Below are positions 23,158-32,817 of a DNA stretch of 64,000 nucleotides, piece after piece. A program made the translations under genes and the position numbers. Position 1 is the stretch's first letter. Each line of letters begins with the position of its first letter. The notes beneath the pieces are model-generated. The model did no database searches and was not told the DNA's origin. It was given only the letters and a program-made list of their open reading frames with translations. Origin of the DNA: Shinella zoogloeoides (GTDB lineage Bacteria > Pseudomonadota > Alphaproteobacteria > Rhizobiales > Rhizobiaceae); NCBI RefSeq assembly GCF_022682305.1, contig NZ_CP093528.1, forward strand, positions 2,617,501 through 2,681,500, given 5' to 3'.

Positions 23158-24153
23158 TTACAATTGGCGGATGACAATCTCTTCTTCTTTGGCGACAGCC
23201 AGCGGATTGCGCAGCGGCAGGCCGAAACCGTCCGCGCCGATCTCGAACACATCGCCCGCTTCCGTGCGGATGCCATCGCCGAAGGAGAGCGTCGCCGTGC
23301 CGAACATATGGACATGGATATCGCCGGGCGCACGGAACAGGCCGTACTTGAAGTGATGGTATTCGAGATTGGCGAAGGTATGGGACATGTTCGCCTCGCC
23401 GGAGACGAAGGGCTTTTCCCAGAGAACCTTGCCGCCGCGCACGATGCGCGAGAAGCCGCGGATATCATCCGGCGCGGCGCCGACGCGGATTTCCGGGCCG
23501 AAGCTCGCCTGCCGCAGCTTGGAATGGGCGAGGTAGAGATAGTTGATCCGCTCCGTCACATGGTCGGAGAATTCGTTCGACACGGCAAAGCCGATGCGGA
23601 ACGGCGAACCATCGGAGGCGATGACGTAGATACCGGCCATTTCCGGCTCCTCGCCGCCGTCGAGCGCGAAGGAGGGCGAGGTCAGCGCGCTGCCCGGCGC
23701 GACGGCCTGGGTGCCGTTGCCCTTGTAGAACCATTCCGGCTGCACACCCTTCTCGCCGGCCTTCGGCTTGCCGTTCTCAAGACCCATGCGGAACATCTTC
23801 ATGGAGTCCGTCAGCGTCTCCTCGGCGGCTTCCGAAGTCTTCTTGTGCATGGAATCGCGCGTTGCGGCGGAGCCCAGATGGGTGAGGCCCGTACCCGTCA
23901 GGTGCAGGTGCGCGGCATCGGGATGCGTGATCGGCGACAGCAGCCGGCCCTCGGCATAGGCCGCATCGAGATCGACTTCATCGCCAAGCCCTCTGGCCTC
24001 GACGGCCGCCTTCAGCGATTTCCCGCCATCGGCCGCTTCCATGGCGAGCGCATAGACACTCTCCGCACCCTTCACCGCACGGCCCCTGCCGCCCTCCTCG
24101 CGCACGACCACGGTGATCGAACCATCGGCATTCCCTACCTGCGAAATCAGCAT
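23158..24153 (-). CDS. gguC: AraD1/GguC-family enzyme, probable 2-keto-3-deoxy-L-arabonate dehydratase
   Basis: This 331-residue protein belongs to the AraD1 (GguC) family, with a fumarylacetoacetate-hydrolase-like C-terminal domain. Conserved parts are LLSPITHPDAAHLHLTGTGLTHLGSAATRD, PEWFYKGNG, the acidic metal region EEPEMAGIYVIASDG, and FAVSNEFSDHVTE. It should dehydrate 2-keto-3-deoxy-L-arabonate to alpha-ketoglutaric semialdehyde, which the downstream dehydrogenase would oxidise. The ribosome-binding site GGAAGGAAAC precedes the ATG. It is fourth in the chvE-gguA-gguB-gguC-dehydrogenase operon, 127 bp after gguB. Confidence 0.93.
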   Translation of the reverse strand: MLISQVGNADGSITVVVREEGGRGRAVKGAESVYALAMEAADGGKSLKAAVEARGLGDEVDLDAAYAEGRLLSPITHPDAAHLHLTGTGLTHLGSAATRDSMHKKTSEAAEETLTDSMKMFRMGLENGKPKAGEKGVQPEWFYKGNGTQAVAPGSALTSPSFALDGGEEPEMAGIYVIASDGSPFRIGFAVSNEFSDHVTERINYLYLAHSKLRQASFGPEIRVGAAPDDIRGFSRIVRGGKVLWEKPFVSGEANMSHTFANLEYHHFKYGLFRAPGDIHVHMFGTATLSFGDGIRTEAGDVFEIGADGFGLPLRNPLAVAKEEEIVIRQL

Positions 24154-24280
24154 TTCCGTTTCCTTCCATCAGCGGGCCTGACGACAAAGCTCCGCACTTG
24201 CGGCGAACGAAGGTCCCCGCTCTGGCCACATCCGCGGCCGGTCAAACACGTTTGCGATATTGCGGCTGACCGGTTCCCGG

Positions 24281-25489
24281 TCAGCCCTTGTTCTTGTTGT
24301 AGACGTCGAAGAACACGGCGGCGAGCAGCACCAGGCCCTTGATGAGCTGCTGGTAGTCGATGCCGATGCCCATGATCGACATGCCGTTGTTCATCACACC
24401 CATGATGAAGGCGCCGATCACCGCGCCGGTGATCTTGCCCACGCCGCCGGAAGCCGAGGCCCCGCCGATGAAGCAGGCCGCGATCACGTCCAGCTCGAAG
24501 CCGACGCCGGCCTTCGGCGTCGCCGAGTTGAGGCGGGCCGCGATGATCATGCCGGCGAGCGCGGCAAGCGCGCCCATGTTGACGAAGGTGTAGAAGGTCA
24601 GCCGCTCGGTATTGATGCCCGAAAGCTTCGCCGCCTTCTCGTTGCCGCCCATGGCGTAGATGCGCCGGCCGATGGTGGTGCGGGTCGTCACGAACGTATA
24701 GAGCGCGATCAGGACGCCCATGACGACGAGGACGTTCGGCAGGCCGCGATAGGTCGAGAGCTGGAAGCCGAGGAAGATCGCCACGGCGCTGATGATCGCC
24801 ATTTGCACGGCGAAGAACGCGAAAGGCTCGTTCTCGGTCTCATGCAGCGCGTTCATGCGCCGCTCGCGAAGGCCCGCATAGATGGCGTAGGCGACGAGCG
24901 CCAGCACGACGACGAGGGCGAAATAGTTCTTGATGAGGCTGGTGGCCGGGTCGGTGATCGACAGGAAATCCGGCACGAAGCCCGTGGAGAGGATCTGGAA
25001 CTCCTTCGGGAACGGACCGACCGGGCGGCCGCCGAGCACGACATAGGTCATGCCGCGGAAGACGAGCATGCCCGCGAGCGTCACGATGAAGGACGGTATC
25101 TTCTGATAGGCGACCCAGTAGCCCTGCGCCGCGCCCATGACGGCGCCGACGATAATGCAGAGCGGCACGACCACGATGGCCGGCAGCCCCCATTTCACCA
25201 GCATGATCGCCGATATGGCACCGATAAAGGCGACGATGGAGCCGACCGACAGGTCGATATGCCCCGCCACGATGATCAGCAGCATGCCCAGCGCCATGAT
25301 GACGATGAACGAGTTCTGCAGCACCAGGTTGGTGATGTTGACCGGGCGGAAAAGCACGCCGTTGGTGATGACCTGGAAGAAGATCATGATCACGACCAGT
25401 GCAACGAGCAGGCCGTATTCACGGATGTTCTTCCTGAGATATTCCCCCACCGAAGGCTGGGTCGTCTTGGTCGCGGTATCGGTGGACAT
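24281..25489 (-). CDS. gguB: multiple-sugar ABC transporter permease GguB
   Basis: This 402-residue inner-membrane permease has ten or more hydrophobic helices. It has the sugar-permease (RbsC/XylH-like) signature [20 protein letters not shown] and the late loop IAACFIGGASASGGVGKITGAVIGAFIMGVMNNGMSIMGI. It should form the channel for sugars delivered by ChvE. Its ATG overlaps the gguA stop by one base (TAATG), so translation is coupled. In Agrobacterium gguAB import galactose, arabinose and related sugars together with ChvE. Confidence 0.96.
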   Translation of the reverse strand: MSTDTATKTTQPSVGEYLRKNIREYGLLVALVVIMIFFQVITNGVLFRPVNITNLVLQNSFIVIMALGMLLIIVAGHIDLSVGSIVAFIGAISAIMLVKWGLPAIVVVPLCIIVGAVMGAAQGYWVAYQKIPSFIVTLAGMLVFRGMTYVVLGGRPVGPFPKEFQILSTGFVPDFLSITDPATSLIKNYFALVVVLALVAYAIYAGLRERRMNALHETENEPFAFFAVQMAIISAVAIFLGFQLSTYRGLPNVLVVMGVLIALYTFVTTRTTIGRRIYAMGGNEKAAKLSGINTERLTFYTFVNMGALAALAGMIIAARLNSATPKAGVGFELDVIAACFIGGASASGGVGKITGAVIGAFIMGVMNNGMSIMGIGIDYQQLIKGLVLLAAVFFDVYNKNKG

Positions 25490-27024
25490 TAGTGTTTCTC
25501 CCCGGAGCGCATGATGGCGCGCATGATGGATTCCTGGCTTGCTTCCGCCTTGGAAAGCTCGGCCACGATGCGTCCTTCGTTCATGACATAGATGCGATCG
25601 CAGGTCCCGAGCAGTTCCGGCATCTCCGACGAGATCATCAGGATGCCCTTGCCCTCGGCGGCAAGCTGGTTGATGATGGAATAGATTTCGAACTTCGCGC
25701 CGACATCGATGCCGCGTGTCGGTTCATCGAGGATCAGAACCTCGGGATTGGTGAAGAGCCACTTCGACAGCACAACCTTCTGCTGGTTGCCGCCCGAAAG
25801 ATTGACCGTCTCCTGATAGATCGAATGCGAGCGGATGCGCAGCTTCTGGCGGTAGCCCGAGGCAACCTTGGCCTCCTCATGCGTGTCGATCACGGTCGCC
25901 CTCGAAACCGCCTTGAGATTGGCGAGCGTCGTGTTGTGCATGATGTTGTCGATCAGCACGAGGCCGAGATGCTTGCGGTCCTCGGTCACATAGGCAAGGC
26001 CGGCGTCGATGGCCTTGGGGATCGTGCTCACATCCACCGGCTTGCCGCGCATGGTGACGTCGCCGGTGATCCTGTGGCCCCAGCTCTTGCCGAAGAGGCT
26101 CATCGCCGTCTCGGTGCGCCCTGCGCCCATCAGGCCGGCGATGCCGACGACTTCGCCGGCGCGCACGCTGAAGCTGATATCGTGCAGGAACTGCCGGTCG
26201 CGGTGCTGCTGGTGGAAGACGTTCCAGTTCTTCACTTCCAGCAGCGTCTCACCGATCTTCGGGTCGCGCGGCGGGTAGCGGTCTTCCATCTCGCGGCCGA
26301 CCATGCCCTTGATGATGCGGTCTTCCGAAATGTCCTCGTGGTGACAGTCGAGCGTCTCCACCGTGCCGCCGTCGCGCAGGATGGTGATCTGGTCGGCGAC
26401 CTTTTTGATCTCGTTCAGCTTGTGCGAGATGATGATGGAGGTCATGCCCTGCGTGCGGAACTCCATGAGCAGCTTCAGCAGCGCGTCGGAGTCCTTCTCG
26501 TTGAGCGAGGCCGTCGGCTCGTCGAGGATGAGCAGGCGCACCTTCTTCGACAGCGCCTTGGCGATCTCCACGAGCTGCTGCTTGCCGACGCCGATATCGG
26601 TGATCAGCGTGCCCGGCGGCTCCTTGAGGCCGACCTTGTCGAGCAGTTCCTGCGTGCGGCGGAACGCCTTCTTCCAGTCGATGATACCGTTCGTCGCGAC
26701 CTCGTTGCCGAGGAAGATGTTTTCCGCAATCGAGAGCAGCGGCACAAGCGCCAGCTCCTGATGGATGATGATGATGCCCAGATGCTCGCTGTCGGAGATC
26801 GTGGAGAAACGGCGCACTTCGCCGTCGAAATGGATTTCGCCCTCGTAGGAGCCGGCCGGATAGACGCCGCTCAACACTTTCATGAGGGTGGATTTGCCGG
26901 CGCCGTTCTCACCGACAAGCGCGTGGATTTCGCCTTCGCGGACCTTCAGGTTGACGTTGTTCAGCGCCTTCACGCCGGGGAACGTCTTCGTGATGCCACG
27001 CATTTCCAGAAGGGTTTTGCTCAT
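25489..27024 (-). CDS. gguA: multiple-sugar ABC transporter ATP-binding protein GguA (two ATPase domains)
   Basis: This 511-residue fusion of two ABC ATPase domains energises sugar uptake. Domain 1 has Walker [17 protein letters not shown], signature [13 protein letters not shown] and Walker [14 protein letters not shown]. Domain 2 has the degenerate [16 protein letters not shown] and a complete signature, [17 protein letters not shown], then [16 protein letters not shown]. This asymmetric pattern is typical of the RbsA/MglA/GguA carbohydrate group. It follows chvE after 125 bp that contain a terminator-like hairpin and overlaps gguB by one base. Confidence 0.97.
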   Translation of the reverse strand: MSKTLLEMRGITKTFPGVKALNNVNLKVREGEIHALVGENGAGKSTLMKVLSGVYPAGSYEGEIHFDGEVRRFSTISDSEHLGIIIIHQELALVPLLSIAENIFLGNEVATNGIIDWKKAFRRTQELLDKVGLKEPPGTLITDIGVGKQQLVEIAKALSKKVRLLILDEPTASLNEKDSDALLKLLMEFRTQGMTSIIISHKLNEIKKVADQITILRDGGTVETLDCHHEDISEDRIIKGMVGREMEDRYPPRDPKIGETLLEVKNWNVFHQQHRDRQFLHDISFSVRAGEVVGIAGLMGAGRTETAMSLFGKSWGHRITGDVTMRGKPVDVSTIPKAIDAGLAYVTEDRKHLGLVLIDNIMHNTTLANLKAVSRATVIDTHEEAKVASGYRQKLRIRSHSIYQETVNLSGGNQQKVVLSKWLFTNPEVLILDEPTRGIDVGAKFEIYSIINQLAAEGKGILMISSEMPELLGTCDRIYVMNEGRIVAELSKAEASQESIMRAIMRSGEKH

Positions 27025-27102
27025 ATACCAGTTTCCAGCGGCCTTCCGCCGTCATCTAGGCGGCGGAATCGAGCCTAGTCGCTCTGCGATCCGGAGAAAA
27101 GA

Positions 27103-27127
27103 GGGTTCGCGCACAGGACGCGAACCC
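27103..27127 (-). terminator. attenuating hairpin between chvE and gguA
   Basis: A perfect 9-bp inverted repeat (GGGTTCGCG / CGCGAACCC, seven-base loop) lies just after the chvE stop and is followed on the minus strand by TCTTTTC. Read from chvE it looks like a leaky terminator or 3' stabiliser, which would let the periplasmic binding protein be made in excess over the permease components. Confidence 0.72.
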
Positions 27128-27149
27128 CCGGAGAGTGATGAGAGAACGA

Positions 27150-28223
27150 TCAGTTCTTGAGCTGGTCGGCCGTGTAGTAGGCCGAGTCCGTGACGAGGAT
27201 CTTCTCGGCATTGGACTTGTCGACGGCGACGGGCTTCAGGAGGTAGGACGGAATGACCTTGACGCCGTTGTCGTAGGTCTTGGTGTCGTTCACTTCCGGC
27301 TCCTTGCCTTCCATGATCGCGTTGACCATGCCGACCGTGACCTTGGCGAGTTCGCGCGTGTCCTTGAAGATCGTCGAGTACTGTTCGTCAGCCAGGATCG
27401 ACTTGACGGACGGAAGCTCGGCGTCCTGACCGGTGACGACAGCCATCGGCTGGTCGCCCGAGCCGTAGCCGACGCCCTTCAGGGCCGACAGAATGCCGAT
27501 GGAGAGGCCGTCATAGGGCGACAGGACGCCATCGACGCGGCCATCGGTGTAGGTCGAGGAGAGCAGGTTTTCCATGCGGGCCTGCGCGACGGCACCGTCC
27601 CAGCGCAGCGTGCCGACGGTTTCCATGCCGGTCTGGCCCGACTTGACGACGATCGCGCCGCTATCGATCAGCGGCTGGAGGACCGACATCGCGCCGTCAT
27701 AGAAGAAGAAGGCGTTGTTGTCGTCCGGCGAACCACCGAACAGCTCGACGTTCCACGGCTTGGTGTCCGGGAACTTGGCCTTCAGGCCGTCGACGAGGCT
27801 GGTGGCCTGCAGGACGCCGACCTGGAAGTTGTCGAAGGTGGCATAGTAATTGACGTTGCCCGAGTCGCGGATGAGGCGGTCGTAGGCGATGACCTTCACG
27901 CCGGCGTCGGCAGCCTTCTGGAGAATGTCGGAGAGCGTCGTGCCGTCGATGGCACCGATGACCAGGACCTTGGCGCCCTTGGTGACCATGTTCTCGATCT
28001 GGGCGAGCTGGTTCGGAATGTCGTCGTCAGCGAATTGCAGGTCCGGCGTGTAACCGGCTTCCTTGAACAGCTTTTCCATCGTCTCGCCGTCGGAAATCCA
28101 GCGGGTCGAGGTCTTGGTGGGCATGGAGATGCCAACCACGCCCTTGTCCTGGGCAAAGGACGGCGCAACGAACGACGCGACGCTGATGGCAGCGGCGGCG
28201 AGAAGCGAAGTGATCATTTTCAT
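27150..28223 (-). CDS. chvE: periplasmic multiple-sugar-binding protein ChvE
   Basis: This 357-residue type I periplasmic binding protein has a signal peptide ([22 protein letters not shown]). The mature part begins [18 protein letters not shown] and includes [54 protein letters not shown] and [18 protein letters not shown], close to Agrobacterium ChvE. It binds aldose sugars for uptake through GguAB; in Agrobacterium it also presents sugars to the VirA sensor. The ATG at 28223 has GGGAGAGA upstream; the longer frame to 28364 lacks a signal and overlaps the promoter. It is divergent from gbpR. Confidence 0.97.
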   Translation of the reverse strand: MKMITSLLAAAAISVASFVAPSFAQDKGVVGISMPTKTSTRWISDGETMEKLFKEAGYTPDLQFADDDIPNQLAQIENMVTKGAKVLVIGAIDGTTLSDILQKAADAGVKVIAYDRLIRDSGNVNYYATFDNFQVGVLQATSLVDGLKAKFPDTKPWNVELFGGSPDDNNAFFFYDGAMSVLQPLIDSGAIVVKSGQTGMETVGTLRWDGAVAQARMENLLSSTYTDGRVDGVLSPYDGLSIGILSALKGVGYGSGDQPMAVVTGQDAELPSVKSILADEQYSTIFKDTRELAKVTVGMVNAIMEGKEPEVNDTKTYDNGVKVIPSYLLKPVAVDKSNAEKILVTDSAYYTADQLKN

Positions 28224-28423
28224 TGAAAGGTCTCTCCCTTGTGCGCACTGGCCGAGATTGCAGCCAGGCATTGTTCTGTGCGCGATGGGGTCGCCGTCAG
28301 GCGGTGGCCTCGGCTGGACGGATGGAAACCCGCCGGCCCCACTCCCAAAGCCCCCAGCGCACATTCGCGCAACGTCTACCGAATTGCCATACCTGTCAAA
28401 TGCAATGAACTTCTAAATCGATA

Positions 28424-28443
28424 CCATAGTTGATATGTTATGG
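28424..28443. promoter_or_regulatory. candidate LysR-type operator between chvE and gbpR
   Basis: CCATA-N10-TATGG is an inverted repeat in the chvE/gbpR divergent region, 33 bp before the gbpR ATG chosen here. Position and symmetry fit a GbpR binding site controlling chvE and gbpR itself. No matching second copy was found, so this is a candidate only. Confidence 0.4.
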
Positions 28444-28476
28444 AGGAAATATACTATTTTTACGGATACGAGACCC

Positions 28477-29481
28477 ATGCGCCTTGACGACACCGGAGAT
28501 CAGTTCCTCCCCGACGAGAGCCTCGACAGCCTGGAGGGGGTCGGCCTCCTGCGCAGCGGGCTGAAGCTCAGTCACCTGCGCATGATCGTGGCCATCGAGG
28601 CGCACAAGCAGGTGAGCGCGGCGGCCGATGCGCTCAACATATCCCAGCCCGCCGCCTCGCGCATGCTGACGGAAATGGAGACGATCCTCAAGGCCCAGCT
28701 TTGCGAGCGCGTCTCGCGCGGCGTCACGCTCACCGCGTTCGGCCGGGCCTTCGCCCGCCGGGCGCGCACTATCCTGCTTGAGCTGCGCGAGGTCGATCGC
28801 GAGCTTTCAGCGCTGAAATCGGGCACCGGCGGCTCGGTCTTCCTCGGTTCGGTGACGGCCCCGGCCATCAGCCTCGCCGTGCCGGCGATCCAGCAGGTCA
28901 GCGCCGCCTATCCGGGCATCGAGGTGAATGTGCGCGTGGAAACGAGCAACGTGCTTGCCCGCGAACTGCTCGCCGCACGGCAGGATTTCATCATCGCCCG
29001 CGTGCCGGATGACCTCAATCCCCGCCTCTTCAACGTCACCGAGATCGGCATCGAGAAGGCCTGTCTTATCGTGCGCAAGGGCCATCCGCTGACGGAAAAG
29101 CCCGCCGTCGGCCTTGCCGACCTGCCGGGCTACGACTGGGTGTTCCAGCCGGCGGGCACGCTGCTGCGGCGGCGGATCGAGGAACTGTTCATCGCGGCCG
29201 GCGTGCCGCTGCCCGCGACCGTCGTCAACACATCGTCGATCCTGCTCACCACCGCCATCGTCTGCGGCTCGAACGCCATTGCCCCCGTCGCCCGCGACAT
29301 GGCGAATTTCGTCGCGGATGTCGGCGCGCAGGCGGGCGAGATCGTCATCCTCGACACGGATTTCGAGATCGACATCAAGCCCTACAGCCTCATCTCGGTC
29401 AAAGGCCGGGCGCTCCCACCGAGCGCCAAACTGCTCTATGATCTCATCTGGCAGCGAAGCCGGATGGTCGCGCCGGACTGA
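28477..29481 (+). CDS. gbpR: LysR-family regulator GbpR
   Basis: This protein of about 334 residues has an N-terminal winged helix (LKLSHLRMIVAIEAHKQVSAAADALNISQPAASRMLTEME) and a LysR effector domain. Divergence from chvE is the arrangement of gbpR in Agrobacterium, where the galactose-binding-protein regulator activates chvE in response to sugars. I chose the ATG at 28477; the frame is open to 28435, but that would place the CCATA-N10-TATGG candidate operator inside the gene. The C-terminus (LLYDLIWQRSRMVAPD) is normal. Confidence 0.9.
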   Translation: MRLDDTGDQFLPDESLDSLEGVGLLRSGLKLSHLRMIVAIEAHKQVSAAADALNISQPAASRMLTEMETILKAQLCERVSRGVTLTAFGRAFARRARTILLELREVDRELSALKSGTGGSVFLGSVTAPAISLAVPAIQQVSAAYPGIEVNVRVETSNVLARELLAARQDFIIARVPDDLNPRLFNVTEIGIEKACLIVRKGHPLTEKPAVGLADLPGYDWVFQPAGTLLRRRIEELFIAAGVPLPATVVNTSSILLTTAIVCGSNAIAPVARDMANFVADVGAQAGEIVILDTDFEIDIKPYSLISVKGRALPPSAKLLYDLIWQRSRMVAPD

Positions 29482-29495
29482 GTGGAGGAAGACAG

Positions 29496-29978
29496 ATGTT
29501 CGGCATGACCGTTTTCGAATCCGTGCTGGAACGGCTGAAGGCCGAGGCGCGCGAAGCCGCGGAGGATGCGGAGGAACGCGAAGAGGATTCAGGCGAGCGG
29601 CGGATACTTGGCCTGACCTCGGGTTTTGCCGGCCTTGGCGCGACAGGCGCCTTCGTTTCCGGCGCGCAGGCCGCAGCCGCCTATCTCGATCTCTACGAGG
29701 CCCCGAAGCCTCCGGAGCCGGTCAGCCCGCCGCCGGCTCCGCCGCATCTCCTGCGCACGACGCCAGAGGAGATCGCCGCGGACCTCGCCCTGACGGGCCG
29801 GGAGGATATCGACGCTCTCACCGCCCGCCGCCGCAGTTTCGCGCGAGAGAACCATCCGGACCGCGCACCGGCGGAATTGCGCGGCAACGCGACGCTGCGC
29901 ATGAAGATCGCCAACATGCTGATCGACGAGACGATCCGGCGGATCGAGGTGGAGAAGAGCCTCGGACTTTCGGGTTAG
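29496..29978 (+). CDS. small J-domain-like protein
   Basis: This 160-residue protein has an acidic, Glu-rich coiled N-terminus (residues 8-35), a hydrophobic Ala/Gly segment near 40-65 that may dip into the membrane, a Pro-rich linker (PPEPVSPPPAPPH), and a C-terminal domain. In that domain LTGREDIDALTARRRSFARENHPDRAPAELRG carries an HPD tripeptide after a basic helix, as in J-domains. It follows gbpR by 14 bp with a GAGGAAGAC ribosome-binding site. Stimulation of an Hsp70 partner is inferred from HPD only; the domain is shorter than a full J-domain. Confidence 0.72.
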   Translation: MFGMTVFESVLERLKAEAREAAEDAEEREEDSGERRILGLTSGFAGLGATGAFVSGAQAAAAYLDLYEAPKPPEPVSPPPAPPHLLRTTPEEIAADLALTGREDIDALTARRRSFARENHPDRAPAELRGNATLRMKIANMLIDETIRRIEVEKSLGLSG

Positions 29979-30205
29979 CCCGCGCCGTCGCCACCCTCGC
30001 CCGCCGGCTTTTCGGCAGCGGCAGAGGGTTTGAAGAAGAGGATCAGATGGGCGAAGGCATAGGCCGTCACGGCAAGGAAGATCATGCCCCAGGTCTGCTG
30101 GCCGTTGTAGAATTCCACGGTTGTCCATGCCGCGCAAAGCCCGACCAGAAGCAGCCGCCGCCAGAGCGGGCGGTAGAACGGATGGTCGGGATCGATGAAC
30201 TTCAT
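29975..30205 (-). CDS. small membrane protein, DUF3329-like
   Basis: This 76-residue protein has a conserved N-terminus (MKFIDPDHPFYRPLWRRLLL) followed by two hydrophobic segments (LLLVGLCAAWTTVEFY and WGMIFLAVTAYAFAHLILFF) and an Ala/Gly-rich tail. GAGGAGACGTTC before the ATG is a good ribosome-binding site. The pattern is that of small DUF3329-like membrane proteins of rhizobia; function unknown. Its stop overlaps the stop of the convergent J-like gene. Confidence 0.75.
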   Translation of the reverse strand: MKFIDPDHPFYRPLWRRLLLVGLCAAWTTVEFYNGQQTWGMIFLAVTAYAFAHLILFFKPSAAAEKPAGEGGDGAG

Positions 30206-30287
30206 GAACGTCTCCTCATGCCTCAGCCCGTGTACATAAGGGCTTTTCGCCCGCAAGGAAACCGCACCGCCGAAGAATGGAACGATC

Positions 30288-30321
30288 TTGACGTCGCGAA
30301 CGAAAACGGAATAAAAATTCC
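30288..30321 (+). promoter_or_regulatory. iolG promoter with IolR-type operator
   Basis: TTGACG at 30288 is followed after 17 bp by ATAAAA, a fair sigma-70 promoter. Overlapping the -10 is GGAATAAAAATTCC (30308-30321), an exact GGAA-N6-TTCC palindrome, the motif reported for the RpiR-type repressor IolR of Sinorhizobium meliloti upstream of inositol genes. It lies 127 bp before the inositol dehydrogenase gene. Confidence 0.7.
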
Positions 30322-30448
30322 AAAGAATGCAAGCCACGATCCTCCCGTTCCGTTTCGACGTCATCGGCGCGGGAGGCCCCCTGACGCCGAGACCATCCGC
30401 GAGGCCCGCCAGGCCCGCCCTATTCGCCATCACCGGAACGAGGAAAAC

Positions 30449-31441
30449 ATGACTGTGAGATTTGGCCTTCTCGGCGCAGGCCGCATCGGCAAGGTGCATG
30501 CCAGGGCCGTCACCGGCAATCCCGATGCGGTATTGGTCGCCGTCGCCGACGCCTTCCCGGCGGCAGCCGAGGCCATTGCCGCACAATATGGCTGCGAGGT
30601 GCGCAGCATCGAGGCGATCGAGGCGGCTGGCGACATCGACGCCGTCGTGATCTGCACGCCGACCGACACCCATGCCGATCTCATCGAGCGTTTCTCCCGC
30701 GCCGGCAAGGCGATCTTCTGCGAAAAACCCGTCGATCTCGATATCGACCGCGTGCGCGCCTGCATCAAGGTGGTCGAAGAGACCAAGGGCAAGCTGATGG
30801 TCGGCTTCAACCGCCGCTTCGATCCGCACTTCATGGCCGTGCGCAAGGCCATCGACGATGGCCGCATCGGCGATGTCGAGATGGCGACGATCACCTCGCG
30901 CGATCCCGGCGCGCCGCCGGTCGACTATATCAAGCGCTCCGGCGGCATCTTCCGCGACATGACGATCCACGATTTCGACATGGCCCGCTTCCTGCTCGGC
31001 GAAGAGGTGGCCACGGTCTCGGCGACCGCCGCCGTGCTGGTCGATCCGGAGATCGGCAAGGCCGGTGACTATGACAGCGTCTCGGTCATCCTGCAGACGA
31101 AATCCGGCAGGCAGGCGATCATCTCCAATTCCCGTCGCGCCACTTATGGCTACGACCAGCGCATCGAGGTGCACGGCTCGAAGGGCATGGTCTCAGCCGA
31201 AAACCAGCGTCCGGTCTCCATCGAGATCGCCAATGGCGAGGGCTATACCCGCCCGCCGCTGCACGACTTCTTCATGACCCGCTACACCGAGGCCTATGCC
31301 AACGAGATCGCGAGCTTCATCGCCGCCATAGAGAAAGGCGCCGCCCTTTCGCCCTCCGGCACCGATGGTCTCGCCGCCCTGGCGCTCGCCGATGCGGCCG
31401 TGAAATCGGTGGAAGAAAAACGCCAGATCTCCGTCGCCTGA
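30449..31441 (+). CDS. iolG: inositol 2-dehydrogenase
   Basis: This 330-residue Gfo/Idh/MocA oxidoreductase should oxidise myo-inositol to 2-keto-myo-inositol with NAD. It has an N-terminal Rossmann motif, GLLGAGRIGKVHARAV, the EKP lysine in FCEKPVDLD, FNRRFDPHF, and the active-site stretch GGIFRDMTIHDFDMARFLLG with its Asp/His pair. AGGAAAAC precedes the ATG at 30449; the frame is open far upstream but with no similarity there. An IolR-type operator overlaps its promoter. Other iol genes are not in the window, so the pathway is dispersed, as in S. meliloti. Confidence 0.95.
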   Translation: MTVRFGLLGAGRIGKVHARAVTGNPDAVLVAVADAFPAAAEAIAAQYGCEVRSIEAIEAAGDIDAVVICTPTDTHADLIERFSRAGKAIFCEKPVDLDIDRVRACIKVVEETKGKLMVGFNRRFDPHFMAVRKAIDDGRIGDVEMATITSRDPGAPPVDYIKRSGGIFRDMTIHDFDMARFLLGEEVATVSATAAVLVDPEIGKAGDYDSVSVILQTKSGRQAIISNSRRATYGYDQRIEVHGSKGMVSAENQRPVSIEIANGEGYTRPPLHDFFMTRYTEAYANEIASFIAAIEKGAALSPSGTDGLAALALADAAVKSVEEKRQISVA

Positions 31442-31464
31442 CGGACACCGTCTCCCAAGCAACT

Positions 31465-31495
31465 GGCCGGGCGACTGCGTCGTCCGGTCTTTTTT
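31465..31495 (+). terminator. Rho-independent terminator after iolG
   Basis: An 11-bp stem with two G-U pairs (GGCCGGGCGAC / GTCGTCCGGTC), a TGC loop and six T residues follows the iolG stop by 23 bp. Confidence 0.9.
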
Positions 31496-31507
31496 ATGGC
31501 AGGGCGC

Positions 31508-32728
31508 CTACTCCGCCCCCGTCCGGGCCGCGATGATATCGTGGTCCATTTCCGCAAGCGCCCGGTCGAGATGGCCTTCCAGCACCAGCGTCGCCTCCTC
31601 CGGCACGACGGTGATCGGCGGCGCGCCGAACAGGCGCACCTGCTGCGATTGCCCCAGTCCCTCTTCCAGCCCGCGCTGGAGAAGATCGAAATAGCGGGTG
31701 CCTGGCCCGGTGATGGCGATCGGCATGGACTCGTACAGGCTCACCATGCGCGACAACCCCTGCCCCAAGGCAAGACCGGCCTGCCGGAAGGCATATTCGG
31801 ACATGCGATGCCCCTGCCGGGCGCGCAGCGCGATCTTGTCCATCTCCGCGAGCGGCACGAACTTCGCGGGGATCGTATCCGGCGGCACTTCGAAGGCCGT
31901 GCGCAGGATACCGTAGAAACCGGCGGACGCCTCGATGCAGCCCTGCGCGCCGCAGCGGCAGAGCTTGCCATCCGACGCATTCAGCATATGCCCGAAATTC
32001 GGCGCGGTGACGGAGAGTTCCCCCATCCGGTCGAACCGCGCGATGCCCAGCCCGATGCTGTGGCCGAGCGACAGCGCGGCGACAGCGGTCAGATTTTCCG
32101 CCCCCGCCTTCTCCATGCGCAACGCCATGGCATGGGCGACAAGCAGCGTCTCGTTGCTGAGAAGGATTTTTGCCCGCCAGCGCGGCTCGAGCAGGGCCGC
32201 GAAATCCACCTGCTCCGCCCCGAAGACCGGCGACCAGACGAGCCGCGCGGAGGCCGGATCGACCAGCCCCTTGCTGCTGATGGAGACGACCAGCACCTCC
32301 TCCCGCGCGATACGCGAGCGGTCCGCCAGCCTGTCGAGCGCGGCGACGAAGGCTTCCGCGAAGGGCCGCGTCGAGCTGTCCGCATGATTACGCACCTCCT
32401 CGAAACGGTCGATGAGCGTGCCGCCGTAATCCGCCAGCGAATATTGCACGAGATCGGAGGCGATGCGCACGGCGACGAGATAACCCGCACCGCGCCGCTG
32501 ACCGAAGATGACGCGCGGCCGCCCGCGCGAGGCGGCGGTCTGCTGTTCGCGCCGTTCCAACACCTCGGCCTTTTCCAGTTCCGCGGTGATGGCCGAGACC
32601 GTCGCCGAGGCAAGGCCGGTGTGATGCGAGATATCCGTATGCGCAAGCGGCCCGTGCCGACGCAGCGACGCAAGGACGAGCGCGCTGTTCTGCTGACGCA
32701 CAAGCTCCGTGCTCGACTTCACCAGCAT
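31508..32728 (-). CDS. ROK-family transcriptional regulator (XylR-like)
   Basis: This 406-residue protein has an N-terminal winged helix-turn-helix ([42 protein letters not shown]) and a ROK sugar-kinase-like domain with [16 protein letters not shown] and the zinc motif [14 protein letters not shown]. The start ATG at 32728 is preceded by GGGAACGGA; the longer frame from 32800 lacks similarity. It is divergent from xylF, and the intergenic region holds a perfect 21-bp palindrome, its likely operator. Repression relieved by xylose or a related sugar is inferred from context. Confidence 0.92.
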   Translation of the reverse strand: MLVKSSTELVRQQNSALVLASLRRHGPLAHTDISHHTGLASATVSAITAELEKAEVLERREQQTAASRGRPRVIFGQRRGAGYLVAVRIASDLVQYSLADYGGTLIDRFEEVRNHADSSTRPFAEAFVAALDRLADRSRIAREEVLVVSISSKGLVDPASARLVWSPVFGAEQVDFAALLEPRWRAKILLSNETLLVAHAMALRMEKAGAENLTAVAALSLGHSIGLGIARFDRMGELSVTAPNFGHMLNASDGKLCRCGAQGCIEASAGFYGILRTAFEVPPDTIPAKFVPLAEMDKIALRARQGHRMSEYAFRQAGLALGQGLSRMVSLYESMPIAITGPGTRYFDLLQRGLEEGLGQSQQVRLFGAPPITVVPEEATLVLEGHLDRALAEMDHDIIAARTGAE

Positions 32729-32817
32729 CGTCCGTTCCCGCCCACCTTCACAAGCTGCAACACATGCCCCTCCCAAAGCATCTGTCTGGCCGTCATTCAA
32801 GGCCTTTCGAACCTGTG

